Below, piece after piece: positions 43,230-51,355 of a stretch of 64,000 nucleotides of DNA. The notes below the pieces were generated by a model. The model was not told the DNA's origin. It searched no databases and saw only the letters and a program-made list of their open reading frames with translations. Both the position numbers and the translations under genes were made by a program. Origin of the DNA: Raineyella sp964528755 (lineage in GTDB: Bacteria; Actinomycetota; Actinomycetes; Propionibacteriales; Propionibacteriaceae); contig CAZGWN010000001.1 in NCBI GenBank assembly GCA_964528755.1, positions 129,974 to 193,973 of the forward strand. The letters run 5' to 3'. Position 1 is the stretch's first letter. Each line of letters begins with the position of its first letter.

Positions 43230-44552
43230 ATGCCTGTACCCGAAACGCCCGTCGCCCTCCGCCACGTGCGGACGCCCGACGGCCGTCGGCTCGACCTCGA
43301 GCTCCGCACCGGACGCATCAGCCGCGTGCTGCCTGCCGGAACGCTCTCAGAGTCCCCGGGGACGCTCGATCTGGGGGGACGCATTCTGCTACCGGCCGGG
43401 GCCGAGCCGCACGCCCACCTCGACAAGGCGTACTCGTACGACCGCATCCGGCCTCGGCACGGCGACCTGCTGACCGCGATCGACTCCTGGTGCGCGTACC
43501 GGCAGCAGATGTCCGAGGCCGACGTCGTCGGCCGGGCCCGCCGGGCCGTCGAGGCACTTCTGGCCAACGGTACGACTGCGGTGCGCAGTCACGTCGACCT
43601 GCTCGACGGCCCCGACCCCCTGCTCGGCGTGCGGGCCCTGGTCCGGGTCCGGGAAGAGGTCGCGGGTCTGATGGACATCCAACTCGCCGCGCTCGGCACC
43701 GACCGGACACCCTCACGGGTGTACGAGGCGGCGCTGGACGCCGGCGTCGACCTGATCGGCGGCGCACCACACCTGGCCGCCGAGCCGCTCCCCGAAGTAC
43801 GCCGCCTGGTCGGGCTGGCCCGACGGCGGGGGGTGGGCATCGACCTGCACACCGACGAGAGCCTGGACGGCGTCGACACTCTCGACACGTACGCATCCCT
43901 CGTCGCAGGTTGGCCGCCGCACACGGTGTCGACCTCGGCCGGGCACTGCGTCCGGCTCGGCATGATGGCCCCGGCCGACCGGCGGCCCGTGATCGAGAAG
44001 GTGGTCCGGGCCGGGATCGGCATCATCACCCTGCCGATCACCAACCTCTACCTGCAGGGCTGGGATCAGCAGGTCGCCGTGCCACGCGGCCTGACCGCGG
44101 TCACCGATCTTGTCGAGGCCGGCGCGGTCGTCGGCGCCGGCGCGGACAACGTCCGTGACCCCTTCAATCCGCTCGGCCGCAGCGACTTCCTGGAGACCGC
44201 GATGCTGCTGGTCGCGGCGGCGCACGTGTCGATCCCGACCGCCGTCGACCTGGCGACCAACGGCGGCCGACGGGTGATGGGCCTGGAGCCGGTGACCTTC
44301 GAGCCGGGCTCGCCCGCCGATTTTGTCGCCGTCGCCGGCGACTCCCTGGAAGACGTCGTCGCGGAGGCGCCCGGCGACCGCCTGACCATCCGAGCCGGCA
44401 CCGTCGTCGCCCGGCGGCGCACCAAGGTGTCCATCGCCACGCCGACCATCCCCGACCGGGCGGCGTCCCACCTGTCCCGTACGCCCCTGGCGATCTGCCC
44501 ATCCGAGGAGATCCACCCATGCCAGACACCCTCACCACACCGAAGCCGTTGA
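43230..44552 (+). CDS. Cytosine deaminase-like amidohydrolase
   Basis: Encodes 440 residues from an ATG behind AAAGGAG. It matches the cytosine deaminase/AtzC branch of amidohydrolases. Metal and active-site segments are AEPHAHLDKAYS (HxH), GIDLHTDESLDG (His), STSAGHCVRLGM (His) and GAGADNVRDPFNPLG (Asp). It hydrolyses an exocyclic or ring amine on a nitrogen heterocycle. The identity is open: cytosine, isoguanine, creatinine and s-triazines are all handled by relatives. The last 34 bases overlap the ABC ATPase start, so import and deamination are coupled. Confidence 0.82.
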   Translation: MPVPETPVALRHVRTPDGRRLDLELRTGRISRVLPAGTLSESPGTLDLGGRILLPAGAEPHAHLDKAYSYDRIRPRHGDLLTAIDSWCAYRQQMSEADVVGRARRAVEALLANGTTAVRSHVDLLDGPDPLLGVRALVRVREEVAGLMDIQLAALGTDRTPSRVYEAALDAGVDLIGGAPHLAAEPLPEVRRLVGLARRRGVGIDLHTDESLDGVDTLDTYASLVAGWPPHTVSTSAGHCVRLGMMAPADRRPVIEKVVRAGIGIITLPITNLYLQGWDQQVAVPRGLTAVTDLVEAGAVVGAGADNVRDPFNPLGRSDFLETAMLLVAAAHVSIPTAVDLATNGGRRVMGLEPVTFEPGSPADFVAVAGDSLEDVVAEAPGDRLTIRAGTVVARRRTKVSIATPTIPDRAASHLSRTPLAICPSEEIHPCQTPSPHRSR

Positions 44553-45274
44553 TCGATTTCTCCGGCATCGGCATCACCTATCCGGGGGGCGTGACCGCCC
44601 TGGAGGGCATCGACCTCGAGGTGCGACGCGGGGAGTTCGTCGCCGTCGTCGGGCCCTCCGGCTGCGGCAAGTCCACCCTGCTGAGAATCGCCTCCGGGCT
44701 GGAGGTCCCCACCACGGGGGCGGTCAGCCTGACCACCGACCACATCGGATTCGTCTTCCAGGACGCCACGCTGCTGCCGTGGCGCGATGTCCTCGGCAAC
44801 GTCGAGTTGCTCGCCGAACTCAACCAGGTGGGACGGACCAGGCGCCGAGAGACCGCGATGGCCGCCATCGGCCTGGTCGGTCTGGAGGGCTTCGAACACC
44901 AGCTCCCCCGGGCCCTGTCCGGGGGCATGAAGATGCGCGCCTCGCTGGCCCGGGCACTCACCCTCGACCCCGAGCTCTTCCTCTTCGACGAACCCTTCGG
45001 CGCGCTGGACGAGATCACCCGCTGGAATCTCAACGACGAGGTCATGCGGCTGTTCATGGTGAAGCGCTTCGCGGGCCTGCTGATCACCCATTCGATCTCC
45101 GAGGCCGTCTATCTGTCGACCACGGTCGTCGTCATGTCCGGTCGCCCCGGGCGGGTCATCGACGTGATCGACAACCCGCTGCCGATGCCGCGCCGGGCCG
45201 ACGTCCGCTACACCGCCGAGTTCACCGACCTGACCGGGCGCGTCTCCGCCGCGCTGGAGAAAGGACATCACTGA
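44519..45274 (+). CDS. ABC transporter ATP-binding protein (NitT/TauT type)
   Basis: Encodes 251 residues. The Walker A motif is GPSGCGKSTLLR, the Q-loop is VFQDATLLPW, the signature is LSGGMKMR, Walker B is LFLFDEPFGALDE and the switch histidine is in LLITHSISEA. This pattern, with WRDVLGNV, is that of the nitrate/sulfonate/taurine-type importers. GAGGAGATCCACCC precedes the ATG inside the end of the amidohydrolase gene. It drives the permease and lipoprotein encoded next. Confidence 0.9.
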   Translation: MPDTLTTPKPLIDFSGIGITYPGGVTALEGIDLEVRRGEFVAVVGPSGCGKSTLLRIASGLEVPTTGAVSLTTDHIGFVFQDATLLPWRDVLGNVELLAELNQVGRTRRRETAMAAIGLVGLEGFEHQLPRALSGGMKMRASLARALTLDPELFLFDEPFGALDEITRWNLNDEVMRLFMVKRFAGLLITHSISEAVYLSTTVVVMSGRPGRVIDVIDNPLPMPRRADVRYTAEFTDLTGRVSAALEKGHH

Positions 45275-46143
45275 TGAGCACCATCGAGGCCGCCTCCGGC
45301 ACGGGAATCGACACCACCCGCACCGTGATCGCCGCATCGGCGAGGACACGTACGCCGTTCCTGCAGACCCCGGCCGGGCGCTACGTCCCCCCGGTCATCG
45401 TCTTCGTCGGATTCCTGGCACTGTGGACGGCGGTGTCGACGCTCCTGCTGGCACCGTCGAAACGCTTCCTGCTGCCCTCGCCGCTGGCGGTCGCGCAGGA
45501 GTTCGTCAATCCCAAGACCATGGCGACCATCGGTGCGGGCACCGTCCAGACCGTCGTGATGTCCCTCACCGGCGTGGCCATCGCCATCGTGCTCGGGGTC
45601 TCCTGGGGCGTGGCGATGTCGCAGGCGCGCTGGGTCGAGCGATCCCTGTTCCCGTACGCGGTCGTGCTCCAGTCGATCCCGATCCTGGCCCTCGTCCCCC
45701 TGGTCGGCTTCTGGTTCGGCTACGAGTTCACCGCGCGGGTGATCATCTGCGTCCTCATCGCGCTGTTCCCGATGGTCTCCAACACCCTGTTCGGCCTGCA
45801 GGCCGTCCCGAAGGCCCAACGAGAACTGTTCCAGTTGCAGCGGGCCTCGCGCTGGACGATGCTGTGGAAGCTGGAGATGCCGACCGCGCTGCCGGCCATC
45901 TTCGCCGGGATGCGGATCAGCGCCGGCCTGTCCGTGGTCGGCGCGATCGTCGGCGACTTCTACTTCCGCCGCGGCACCCCGGGCCTCGGCTCGGCCATCG
46001 CGGTGTACCAGTCGCGTCTGCAGTCGGCGGAGTTGTTCGCCGCCATCATCGTCGCCTCCCTCGTCGGAGTCGTCATCTTCGAACTCTTCGGCGTGCTCAG
46101 CCGGCTGGCCGTGGGCCGCTGGTACGAGTCCACCGGCCACTGA
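45274..46143 (+). CDS. ABC transporter permease (NitT/TauT type)
   Basis: Encodes 289 residues with about six membrane helices. A long cytosolic N-terminus is followed by helices from residue 30. The permease coupling loop appears as EMPTALPAIFAGMRISAGLSVVGAIVGDF, and the usual SIPILALVPLVGFWFG lies before it. It shares a base with the ATPase stop (TGATG). It forms the membrane channel for an unidentified heterocyclic or amide solute delivered by the next gene's lipoprotein. Confidence 0.9.
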   Translation: MSTIEAASGTGIDTTRTVIAASARTRTPFLQTPAGRYVPPVIVFVGFLALWTAVSTLLLAPSKRFLLPSPLAVAQEFVNPKTMATIGAGTVQTVVMSLTGVAIAIVLGVSWGVAMSQARWVERSLFPYAVVLQSIPILALVPLVGFWFGYEFTARVIICVLIALFPMVSNTLFGLQAVPKAQRELFQLQRASRWTMLWKLEMPTALPAIFAGMRISAGLSVVGAIVGDFYFRRGTPGLGSAIAVYQSRLQSAELFAAIIVASLVGVVIFELFGVLSRLAVGRWYESTGH

Positions 46144-46192
46144 CCCCACACCACTTCCACCTCACCCCGCACACCCCGCACAGGAGAACTCC

Positions 46193-47377
46193 ATGCCCAC
46201 ATCCCGCCGCACCCTGGCCGTTCTCGGCCTCCTGACCTCCGGTGCGCTCATCCTCACCGGCTGTTCGGCCACCGCCGACAGCGCCACCGGCACGCCGGCC
46301 CCGAGTGCCGAGAGCGGCGGGGTCGACCTGTCGGCGGTGTGCCCGGCCACCATCGTGCTGCAGACGGACTGGAACCCGGAGGCCGAGCACGGCCCGTGGT
46401 ACGCGCTGCTCGGTTCGGACTACACCATCGACGCGGACAAGAAGAGCGTCAGCGGGCCCCTGATGTCCCACGGCAAGGCGACCGGCGTCAACGTGGAGAT
46501 CCGCTCCGGCGGTCCCGCGATCGGCTACCAGACGGTGACCTCCCAGCTCTACACCGATCCCGACATCATGCTGGGCTACGTCAGCACCGACGAGGCGATC
46601 CAGAACTCCGGCTCGCAGCCCACGACGGCGGTGATGTCGGTGATGGAGAAGAGCCCGCAGATCATCATGTGGGATCCCGCCACCTACCCCGACGTGACAA
46701 CCATCGCCGAGCTGGGCCAGGCACTGCCGAAGGACGGCGGGGTCGTGCGCTACTTCGACGGCGCCTCGTACATGTCCTACCTCATCTCGTCCGGCGCCCT
46801 CAGCCAGGACATCGTCGACGGCTCCTACGACGGGACGCCGGCGAACTTCGTCGCGGCCGGCGGCAAGGATGCCCAGCAGGGTTTCTCGACCTCGGAGCCG
46901 TACACGTACGAGCACGAGGTGGAGAACTGGAACAAGCCGGTGTCCTTCCAGCTCATCCATGACGCCGGATACCCGATCTACCAGAGCGCGATCGCCGGCA
47001 CACCGGAGACGATCGAGAAGAACAAGGCCTGCCTGGAGCAGTTCGTCCCGGTGATGCAGCAGGCCGAGGCCGACTTCATGGCCGACCCACAGGCCAGCAT
47101 CGACCTCATCCTCGAGCTCGTCGACCAGTTCGCCAACGGCTGGGTCTACTCCGCGGGGGCGGCGGACTACGCGGTCAAGACGATGACGGAGGAGGGGATC
47201 ATCGCGAACGGGCCCGACGGGACGCTCGGCTCCTTCGACGAGGCCCGCCTGACCGAGCTCATCGGCATCGTCAAGCCGATCGCGGAGGCGAACGGCACCG
47301 ATCCGAAGGCCGACCTGCAGCCCGCCGACATCGCCACCAACGACTTCATCGACCCGGCCATCAAGCTCGCCAACTGA
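46193..47377 (+). CDS. ABC transporter substrate-binding lipoprotein
   Basis: Encodes 394 residues. The signal peptide ends at the lipobox LILTGC (cysteine near 24), so the protein is tethered outside the membrane. The mature domain starts with IVLQTDWNPEAEHGPWYALLGSDY, which fits NMT1/TauA-like periplasmic-binding folds. No residues identify the ligand. CAGGAGAACTCC precedes the ATG. Together with the ATPase and permease it makes a complete importer, co-transcribed with the deaminase. Confidence 0.87.
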   Translation: MPTSRRTLAVLGLLTSGALILTGCSATADSATGTPAPSAESGGVDLSAVCPATIVLQTDWNPEAEHGPWYALLGSDYTIDADKKSVSGPLMSHGKATGVNVEIRSGGPAIGYQTVTSQLYTDPDIMLGYVSTDEAIQNSGSQPTTAVMSVMEKSPQIIMWDPATYPDVTTIAELGQALPKDGGVVRYFDGASYMSYLISSGALSQDIVDGSYDGTPANFVAAGGKDAQQGFSTSEPYTYEHEVENWNKPVSFQLIHDAGYPIYQSAIAGTPETIEKNKACLEQFVPVMQQAEADFMADPQASIDLILELVDQFANGWVYSAGAADYAVKTMTEEGIIANGPDGTLGSFDEARLTELIGIVKPIAEANGTDPKADLQPADIATNDFIDPAIKLAN

Positions 47378-47391
47378 GAGAGGACGCTCCC

Positions 47392-48747
47392 ATGCCGGTG
47401 ATCGAGAAAGTCGGCCGCATCGACGCCCTGCGCGAGGAACTGGTCCGCGAGCTCGGCGAGCGTGGTGTCAGCACCGACGACCGCGCCCGCAGCCGGGCCT
47501 CCCGGGACGGCTCCTACCTGTCGCCGATCATCCAGGCCCAACTGCCCCTGGGCCTGGCCGACATCGTCGCCTATCCCCGCACCACCGACCAGGTCGCCCG
47601 TACGGTCGCCGCCGCCGTTCGGCTCGGGGTGCCCATCACGCCCCGGGGCAAGGGGACGGCGAACTACGGCCAGACGCTGCCCCTGCACGACGGGCTGGTG
47701 CTCGACCTGTCCCACCTGCGGGAGACGCTCGAGATCGCCGACGGGCTGGCGACGGCAGACGCCGGCGCCACCATGTTCGCGCTCGAGCGGGCCGCCAACG
47801 CGGCCGGCCAGCAACTGCTGATGTACCCCTCCACGGTCGGCTCCACCCTCGGCGGATTCCTCGCCGGCGGTTCCGGCGGGACGGGGTCCATCGTGCACGG
47901 GCCGCTCATGCAGGGTTTCGTCACGGCTCTGGACATCGTCCCCGGCACGCCCCAACCGCAGATCCTCCACGTCGAGGGCACCGACACCGAGCCGTACCTG
48001 CACAACTACGGCACCGGCGGCATCATCGTCCGGGCGACCGTACGCCTGGAGCCGCTCCAGCCGTGGCGCGCCTGCTACGCGGCCTTTCCCGGTCTGGCCG
48101 ATGCGCTGACCACGATCCGCCCGCTGATGGAACTGTCGCCGGGTGCCCGACTGATCTCGGCCGACCATCCCGAACTGGCCGCCGCGCTGCCGCCCGACCC
48201 GGCCCTGGAGCCGGGATCGGCGAGCCTGCGGGCCATCCTGGACGAGCGTTCGCTGCCCCGGGCACGCGAGATCATCGCGGGCGCCGGCGGCCACCTCACG
48301 GCCGTCCGAGAGGAGCCGGCCGAGACCTTCAAGATGAGCATGATCAGCTACAACCACCCCATCCAGTGGCTGCAGAAGGCGCACCCGGACACGTACTTCC
48401 ACGTCGAGGTGTCCGGGTGGAACCTGATCGACCGGCTCGACGAGGTCGAGGCGGTCTACCCGGCCGGGCGGCTTCACCTGGAGGCCCAGCAGGGACGCCC
48501 GATCGGCATGTTGGCCGGGCGCTTCCGCAGCGACGACGAGGTGATCGCCGGCTTCGACAAGCTGACGGCGCTCGGAGTCGGCTTCCACAACCCGCACCAG
48601 TGGTTCGTCGACTACGAGCCCGAGCGGGCCCGGGAACTGGCCGGACGGACCGACCCGCACGGACTGCTGAACCCGGGCAAGCTGGTCGAACCGACCGTGG
48701 TGACCGGGAGCCGCATCACGCCCTTCGAGCAGGGCGAGCTGAGGTGA
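47392..48747 (+). CDS. FAD-linked oxidoreductase (GlcD-like, FAD_binding_4)
   Basis: Encodes 451 residues. The N-terminal PCMH-type FAD domain spans about 40-215 with LADIVAYPRTTDQVARTV, GVPITPRGKGTANYGQTLP and STVGSTLGGFLAGGSGGTGS. The C-terminal domain ends in HGLLNPGKL, usual for this family. Members oxidise 2-hydroxy acids such as glycolate and lactate, or other alcohols. Here a role in making glyoxylate for PucG, or in oxidising a product of the deaminase pathway, is plausible. Neither is shown. It lies 14 bases after the binding protein, and its stop overlaps the next start as GTGA. Confidence 0.8.
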   Translation: MPVIEKVGRIDALREELVRELGERGVSTDDRARSRASRDGSYLSPIIQAQLPLGLADIVAYPRTTDQVARTVAAAVRLGVPITPRGKGTANYGQTLPLHDGLVLDLSHLRETLEIADGLATADAGATMFALERAANAAGQQLLMYPSTVGSTLGGFLAGGSGGTGSIVHGPLMQGFVTALDIVPGTPQPQILHVEGTDTEPYLHNYGTGGIIVRATVRLEPLQPWRACYAAFPGLADALTTIRPLMELSPGARLISADHPELAAALPPDPALEPGSASLRAILDERSLPRAREIIAGAGGHLTAVREEPAETFKMSMISYNHPIQWLQKAHPDTYFHVEVSGWNLIDRLDEVEAVYPAGRLHLEAQQGRPIGMLAGRFRSDDEVIAGFDKLTALGVGFHNPHQWFVDYEPERARELAGRTDPHGLLNPGKLVEPTVVTGSRITPFEQGELR

Positions 48748-49322
48748 TTCCCGACCCGGAAGATCCGCCCGATTCGCCCCTCCCGGCGCTGGCGGAGTGG
48801 TTGCCGGCCGAGGCGGATCCGCCGCTGATGACGCTGGCCACGACGGACGAGCAGGGACGCCCGGACGCCCGTACGGTCCTGCTCAGTGGCTGGGACGAGC
48901 GGGGGCTGACCTTCCACACGGCCCGGGGGTCGCGCAAGACCGCGCAGTTGGCCGCCCGGCCGTGGGCGACCGCCGTCGTGGTGATGCCCGACCTGGCGCG
49001 GCAGTTGGTCGTCTCGGGTCCGGTCGAGGAGGTCGCACCGGAGGAGGCCGCGGAGGCGTACCACAAGCGATCGCGCTATCTGCAACTACTCGCCTGGCTG
49101 AACACGCCGCAGACGGCCCAGCAGCCGCTCGCCGAGCGGACCCGGCGGTGGGCGGAGTTCGACCGTGCCCATCCGGCGCCCGCGGTGGCCCCGTCGTGGA
49201 TCGGCCACCGGGTGCAGTTCGACCGGGTGGTGTTCTGGCAGGGCCGTGAGGACTGCCCGAGCATCCGGGTCAGCTATCGGCGGGAGGCCCCCGGCTGGTC
49301 GGTGGAGAGACTGCCGGGATGA
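48744..49322 (+). CDS. Pyridoxamine 5-phosphate oxidase (PdxH)-like flavoprotein
   Basis: Encodes 192 residues. PdxH-like segments are PDARTVLLSGWDERGLTFHTARGSRKTAQL, the RQLVVSGPVEEV strand and the C-terminal PSWIGHRVQFDRVVFWQGRED. The PdxH C-terminus normally ends with an Arg/His-rich substrate-binding RLHDR block. Here it reads CPSIRVSYRREAPGWSVERL, so PLP synthesis is not certain. It may use FMN or another flavin for a different oxidation or reduction. The GTG overlaps the oxidoreductase stop. It is followed by the MTHFR-like gene. Confidence 0.72.
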   Translation: MIPDPEDPPDSPLPALAEWLPAEADPPLMTLATTDEQGRPDARTVLLSGWDERGLTFHTARGSRKTAQLAARPWATAVVVMPDLARQLVVSGPVEEVAPEEAAEAYHKRSRYLQLLAWLNTPQTAQQPLAERTRRWAEFDRAHPAPAVAPSWIGHRVQFDRVVFWQGREDCPSIRVSYRREAPGWSVERLPG

Positions 49323-49344
49323 GGGGCGTACGGGCGATGATGTC

Positions 49345-50409
49345 GTGACGGGTACGGCGACCGTGACGGGGTGCCCGAAGCGGATGGTGTACGGGCCGTG
49401 CGAGGGGGTCGCGGCCGACGGGCGGTGCGAGGTGCTTCCCGACCCGTGCCCCTTCGTCGGGCTACCCACGGTGCGTTGGTCGGACGATGGCGGGGCAGGG
49501 GCCCGGGGTCCCGCGCCGCGAGCCGTCCCGGAGCGGCCCGCCGCGCGCCGGACGCGTCGGCGGCTGGCGCGCGGCGGCGTGATCACAGCGGAGTTCCCGG
49601 CCCGGCCGCTGGAGGTGGAGTCCTTCGACACCTGCGCCAGGATCCTGGCCGGGCAGCTGGAGGCGGTGCTGCTGGGCGACGGGCCCGACGCGCGGGTGCA
49701 GTTCCCGCCGTCGTACCGCGCCCGGCTCGCGATGGAACGCGGCCTGGAGCCCTGGTGCGGCATCAACAACCGTGACCGGAACCGCGTCGGCATCGAGGGC
49801 GAACTCGCCGCGCTGGCCGCCCTCGGCGCCGGCGCCGTGCTGTGTATCACCGGGGACCACCCGGCCTCCGGTCACCGCCCCGATGCGCTGCCGGTCTTCG
49901 ACCTGGACGCTACCCGTACGGCTGCCCTGGCCGCGCGGACCGGACTGGTCGCGGCCGTCGCCGAGAGTCCGTCCGCGCCGCCATCGCCGCAACGAGCGGG
50001 CCGGCTGGTGGAGAAGCTGCGGGCCGGCGCCGAGATCTGCTTCGTCAACCACTGCGGCGGGGTCGCACCCACCCGGGCCTTCATCGGGCAGGTTCGTCAG
50101 CCGACCGGGGACGGGCCTGATCCGACATGTTCCTTCCTGCCGTGCATCCCGGTGATCCTCGGCAGCGGCGGGGCCGCCGGGCTCGGGACGTTCCCGGCGA
50201 TGGCCCTGCCGCCCGGCTATGCCGACGCCATCCTCGCCGCCGCCGATCCGAGGAAGGCCGGCATCCGTGCTGCGGTCCGGCTCTCCCTCGACATGCTGGC
50301 GCTGGAGGGCGTGCAGGGTGTGGACCTGTCCGGGGTGCCGGAGGCCGGAGCCGAGAGTGCCTACTGCGAGGCCGTCGCCGAGATCGCCCAAGGGATCCGA
50401 AGAGGATGA
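49345..50409 (+). CDS. MTHFR-like protein with MTHFR_C cysteine motif
   Basis: Encodes 354 residues. Residues about 10-30 contain CPKRMVYGPCEGVAADGRCEV, the small cysteine module known as MTHFR_C, where the canonical GPCGG reads GPCEG. Residues about 75-350 resemble the MetF/MTHFR barrel: VITAEFPARPLEVESFD, GINNRDRNRVGIEGEL, VLCITGDHPASGHRPDALPVFDLD and FLPCIPVI. Normal MTHFR reduces methylene-tetrahydrofolate with FAD. Placement among urate genes suggests a C1 or glycine-linked reaction, but the function is open. GTG at 49345 is favoured over 49363. Confidence 0.72.
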   Translation: MTGTATVTGCPKRMVYGPCEGVAADGRCEVLPDPCPFVGLPTVRWSDDGGAGARGPAPRAVPERPAARRTRRRLARGGVITAEFPARPLEVESFDTCARILAGQLEAVLLGDGPDARVQFPPSYRARLAMERGLEPWCGINNRDRNRVGIEGELAALAALGAGAVLCITGDHPASGHRPDALPVFDLDATRTAALAARTGLVAAVAESPSAPPSPQRAGRLVEKLRAGAEICFVNHCGGVAPTRAFIGQVRQPTGDGPDPTCSFLPCIPVILGSGGAAGLGTFPAMALPPGYADAILAAADPRKAGIRAAVRLSLDMLALEGVQGVDLSGVPEAGAESAYCEAVAEIAQGIRRG

Positions 50410-50444
50410 GCCACGCGGTAGCGTCGGCCCAGAAAGGAGCACCC

Positions 50445-50948
50445 GTGAGCCTCGACAAGTTCAACGCCGCCGATCTCGAAGCGGCACGTGCCCGGGGGGC
50501 TGTCTGGGCCGCGATCCCGGCGTGGGTCGAGGCCCTCGTCGCCGCGCGGCCGTACGACAGCGTCGACGCGCTCGTGTCGTACGCCGACGAGCTGGCCGGC
50601 GCCTGGACCAGCACCGACCTCGATGCCGCCCTCGCCCACCATCCCCGCATCGGGCAGCGGCCCGCCGGTGCCGACCAGGCAGCGCAGGCGTCTCGCCGCG
50701 AACAGGCCTCGATGGCCACCGCCTCCGCCGATCTCACCACGGCGATGGCCCGGGCCAACGCCGCGTACGAGGAGCGGTTCGGGCGCGTCTTCCTCATCCG
50801 GGCGGCCGGCCGGACGCCTGAGGAGATGCTCGCGGAAGCGCGCAGGCGACTGGACAACGACGCCCGTACCGAGACGACGGAGACACTCGCCCAGTTGCGC
50901 CAGATCGCGCTCCTGCGGTTGCGTACGGATCTGGAGGAGATCGGATGA
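50445..50948 (+). CDS. uraD: 2-oxo-4-hydroxy-4-carboxy-5-ureidoimidazoline (OHCU) decarboxylase
   Basis: Encodes 167 residues, the standard length. SLDKFNAADLEAARARG at the N-terminus, the catalytic HHPRIGQRP block (first His) and YEERFGRVFLIRAAGRTPEEML match UraD. It decarboxylates OHCU to S-allantoin, the third step of urate breakdown. GTG at 50445 is chosen because AAAGGAGCACCC precedes it, although an upstream ATG at 50406 exists. It overlaps the HIU hydrolase start as ATGA. Having uraD and uraH adjacent makes the urate-to-allantoin assignment firm. Confidence 0.92.
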   Translation: MSLDKFNAADLEAARARGAVWAAIPAWVEALVAARPYDSVDALVSYADELAGAWTSTDLDAALAHHPRIGQRPAGADQAAQASRREQASMATASADLTTAMARANAAYEERFGRVFLIRAAGRTPEEMLAEARRRLDNDARTETTETLAQLRQIALLRLRTDLEEIG

Positions 50949-51265
50949 GCCACGTCACGACCCACGTGCTCGACGCGACCACCGGCCGGCCCGGGGTCGG
51001 GATGGCGGTGGCGCTGCGCGGTGAGGCCGGCGCGGTGATCGCCGCCGGGCTCACCGACGACGACGGCCGGTTGGCGCTCGGCCCCGACGTGCTGCCCCGC
51101 GGCAACTACGAGCTGCGCTTCGACACCGGCAGGTGGGCCGCCCGCGCCGGCATCGAGGTGTTCTATCCGTACGTCACGATCGCTTTCACCGTGACCGACG
51201 CGGCCCACTATCACGTGCCGCTGCTGCTCAGCCCGTTCGCCTACTCCACCTACCGCGGGAGCTGA
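50945..51265 (+). CDS. uraH: 5-hydroxyisourate hydrolase (transthyretin-like)
   Basis: Encodes 106 residues with the transthyretin-like HIUase fold. VTTHVLDATTGRPGVG holds the N-terminal His, YELRFDTGRW is internal, and the protein ends in YRGS, the C-terminal signature that separates HIU hydrolase from transthyretin. It hydrolyses 5-hydroxyisourate to OHCU. It overlaps the uraD stop by four bases, giving both enzymes of the middle steps from one mRNA. The gene that makes its substrate, hpxO, follows 90 bases downstream under its own promoter. Confidence 0.95.
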   Translation: MSHVTTHVLDATTGRPGVGMAVALRGEAGAVIAAGLTDDDGRLALGPDVLPRGNYELRFDTGRWAARAGIEVFYPYVTIAFTVTDAAHYHVPLLLSPFAYSTYRGS

Positions 51266-51355
51266 CGATCGGGAATGTCGCATGTGGCGGCCGCGTGAAA
51301 CCGTCGTAACGCGCGGGCAACGCCACAGTGACCCGTGCCGCCTAGATTGACGCCC

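Noticed and set aside
48744..49322. Straightforward PLP synthesis by PdxH
   Set aside because: The C-terminal substrate-binding residues do not match well, so only family resemblance is claimed.
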